In this document: piece by piece, positions 62,906 to 64,000 of the stretch
How positions within the stretch are numbered: the first letter of the stretch is position 1
Layout: each line of letters starts with the position of its first letter
From: Catonia carolina
Taxonomy: Eukaryota > Arthropoda > Insecta > Hemiptera > Achilidae
Direction of reading: 5' to 3'
Assembly: GCA_035578175.1 (NCBI GenBank)
Contig: JAQMRL010000016.1
Location: 3,535,501 to 3,599,500, forward strand
Length of the DNA stretch: 64,000 nucleotides
Position numbers and translations under genes: made by a program
The notes under the pieces: model-generated
The model's input: the letters and a program-made list of their open reading frames with translations, nothing else
The model's database searches: none
What the model was told of the DNA's origin: nothing

Positions 62906-63309
62906 TGTTGTTGTTTAGGTCATCAACCGAAGGGCTGGTTTGAACCTCTCTAGAGGTTTTACTAAGTAAAACGAGGAGTGAGGTGGTTTACCATTGCCAC
63001 AACTCACTCAGTGGAAAAGTACGCTTATCACCATGCCGGGCCCTCTGAAAAGCACATATTTTCCACTCTGCAAATGACACCTTCACTTCATTCACCACAG
63101 GGTCCAACTGTATAATGAAATTCAACTTCATCACTTTCAGAAGAGATAACTCTGATTGGTGTATTTTACACACCTACCTCTTCTGTTCTTAAATGATTCA
63201 CTCATTTAATTGGGTGACCATGTGATAAGAAACAGAACTATTTATTTTAGCCCTGCAACTGACAGATTGAGTGTAAATAATTTGACACTCCACCTGTCTG
63301 TTATGGGCA
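62906..63309 (-). mobile_element. SINE-A, full length, reverse
   Basis: Inserted into a family F-like copy, with flanking ATGTAAACAAT / ATGTGAACAAT. A small duplication (TCTC) is in the tail region. Confidence 0.92.
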
Positions 63310-63521
63310 AATGTGAACAATATAAAATGAAAAATATATCGTAATTTTAATCATGAGTGAATGTTGCTCAATGAAAATTAACCTCTGTAGAGCTTAAAAA
63401 CACGGAAAAACAGTATTTGACACTAAACTAAGCACTGTGGAGAAAAACCGCTTGAAATAAATTCAGGCACGCATCCAGAAAGTTTTTCAGGGGGGAAAAA
63501 TAGAAAATTGTGTACAAAACA

Positions 63522-63589
<68 letters not shown>

Positions 63590-63600
63590 TACTATATTTT
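63310..63600 (-). mobile_element. Family F, diverged, reverse
   Basis: Body parts (TCATGAGTGAA, AACCTCTGTAG) and the CA array belong to one diverged copy whose hairpin end is at 62820-62905, beyond the SINE-A. Confidence 0.7.
63523..63587 (-). repeat. (CA)n microsatellite
   Basis: A pure CA array of more than 30 units. Confidence 0.95.
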
Positions 63601-63617
63601 TTCATTCCAAATGTGGT

Positions 63618-63954
63618 AAATTTTTTTGCAATCTGTTCAATTTAGAACAATAAGAAACCCCATGACTCAGGAGATGAGGATGATGAGTAAATGAGGTGTA
63701 GATTTGTACAGACCCACGCCGACCATTCCTCAGAGGTTTGGTTTGTTGAACCTTGACCATCTTTTTTTTATTGTCAAAAATAACGTTAAACCAAAAAAAA
63801 TTGACCATAAAAGTACACCGATGATAACAACTGTCTAGCATTGAAATCCGTATAAAAGTAACTACTTTTACTAGGATTTCAACCTGGAACGTTCGTCTCC
63901 GAAAATCAGCTGTTAAACAGCTGACTCCCGGCGACGAATTTACCAACCCGGTGG
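63618..63954 (-). mobile_element. SINE-B, reverse, with 40-base insertion
   Basis: A complete but diverged copy. At 63761-63800 a SINE-C tail piece is inserted between direct repeats TTGACCAT. Confidence 0.88.
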
Positions 63955-64000
63955 TCATAATACATAAATAAACATATTTTATTATATGTTGGGGGGGGGC

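Overview
The window looks like an intergenic, transposon-saturated stretch of an insect nuclear genome. It is AT-rich. I found no host protein gene, no canonical tRNA or rRNA gene, no operon and no CRISPR array. All recognisable coding sequence is transposase or reverse-transcriptase wreckage. Mariner, Tc1/IS630-like, pogo/Tigger, piggyBac-like and Jockey-type non-LTR elements together with tRNA-derived SINEs point to an arthropod. From memory only, the SINE called B here resembles repeats of auchenorrhynchan Hemiptera (planthoppers and leafhoppers); this was not searched.

Families named in this annotation. SINE-A: about 400 bp, starts TGCCCATAACAG, ends in an (AAC)n tail, has 8-12 bp target duplications, about 29 copies or pieces. 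SINE-B: tRNA-like head, poly-A, about 325 bp, 13 copies. SINE-C, SINE-D and SINE-E: shorter tRNA-headed SINEs. Family F: about 0.95-1.1 kb, Helentron/HINE-like, about 14 copies, most with a (GT)n tract at one fixed internal place. Jk: Jockey-type retrotransposon with a GGATTCA-repeat tail. Rt: non-LTR element with a (GAA)n tail. Nt: poly-A non-LTR element with an HNHNTRN motif. Q and K: further non-LTR remnants. L, M, R, S, T, V: non-autonomous elements with inverted termini. Copies are called forward or reverse relative to their own tail.

Layout. 1-7 kb: SINE-A, B and C nests, one Rt and one Nt fragment, family F. 7.4-15 kb: a dimeric SINE-C and three nearly identical Jk copies, each inside another repeat. 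15-21 kb: element R holding three other repeats, a Tigger remnant, and a piggyBac-like TTAA element inside SINE-A. 21-30 kb: MITE L, SINE-E pair, family F, including one copy with three tandem 3' ends. 30-33 kb: a SINE-A copy broken by an Rt retrotransposon and a deleted mariner. 34-42 kb: long inverted-repeat elements, a second mariner, non-LTR family Q. 44-46.5 kb: an LTR-like repeat carrying a perfect histone-type 3' stem-loop (a second copy lies at 61.3 kb) and a weaker LTR candidate. 48-50 kb: a segmental duplication with a TIR element at its junction. 50-58 kb: Tigger-like elements, an IS630-like deletion derivative, more family F and a non-LTR remnant. 58-64 kb: SINE-C in purine tracts, family F, the second LTR-like copy, and a Jockey remnant.

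The content is best read as an insertion history. About fifteen insertions can be ordered because target-site duplications or terminal repeats are still visible. The most unusual observation is the histone-type stem-loop inside a promoter-bearing LTR-like repeat that has no AATAAA on the same strand. Other points worth following are tandem Helentron-like 3' ends, a SINE dimer that inserted as one unit, and repeated fold-back structures inside SINE copies.
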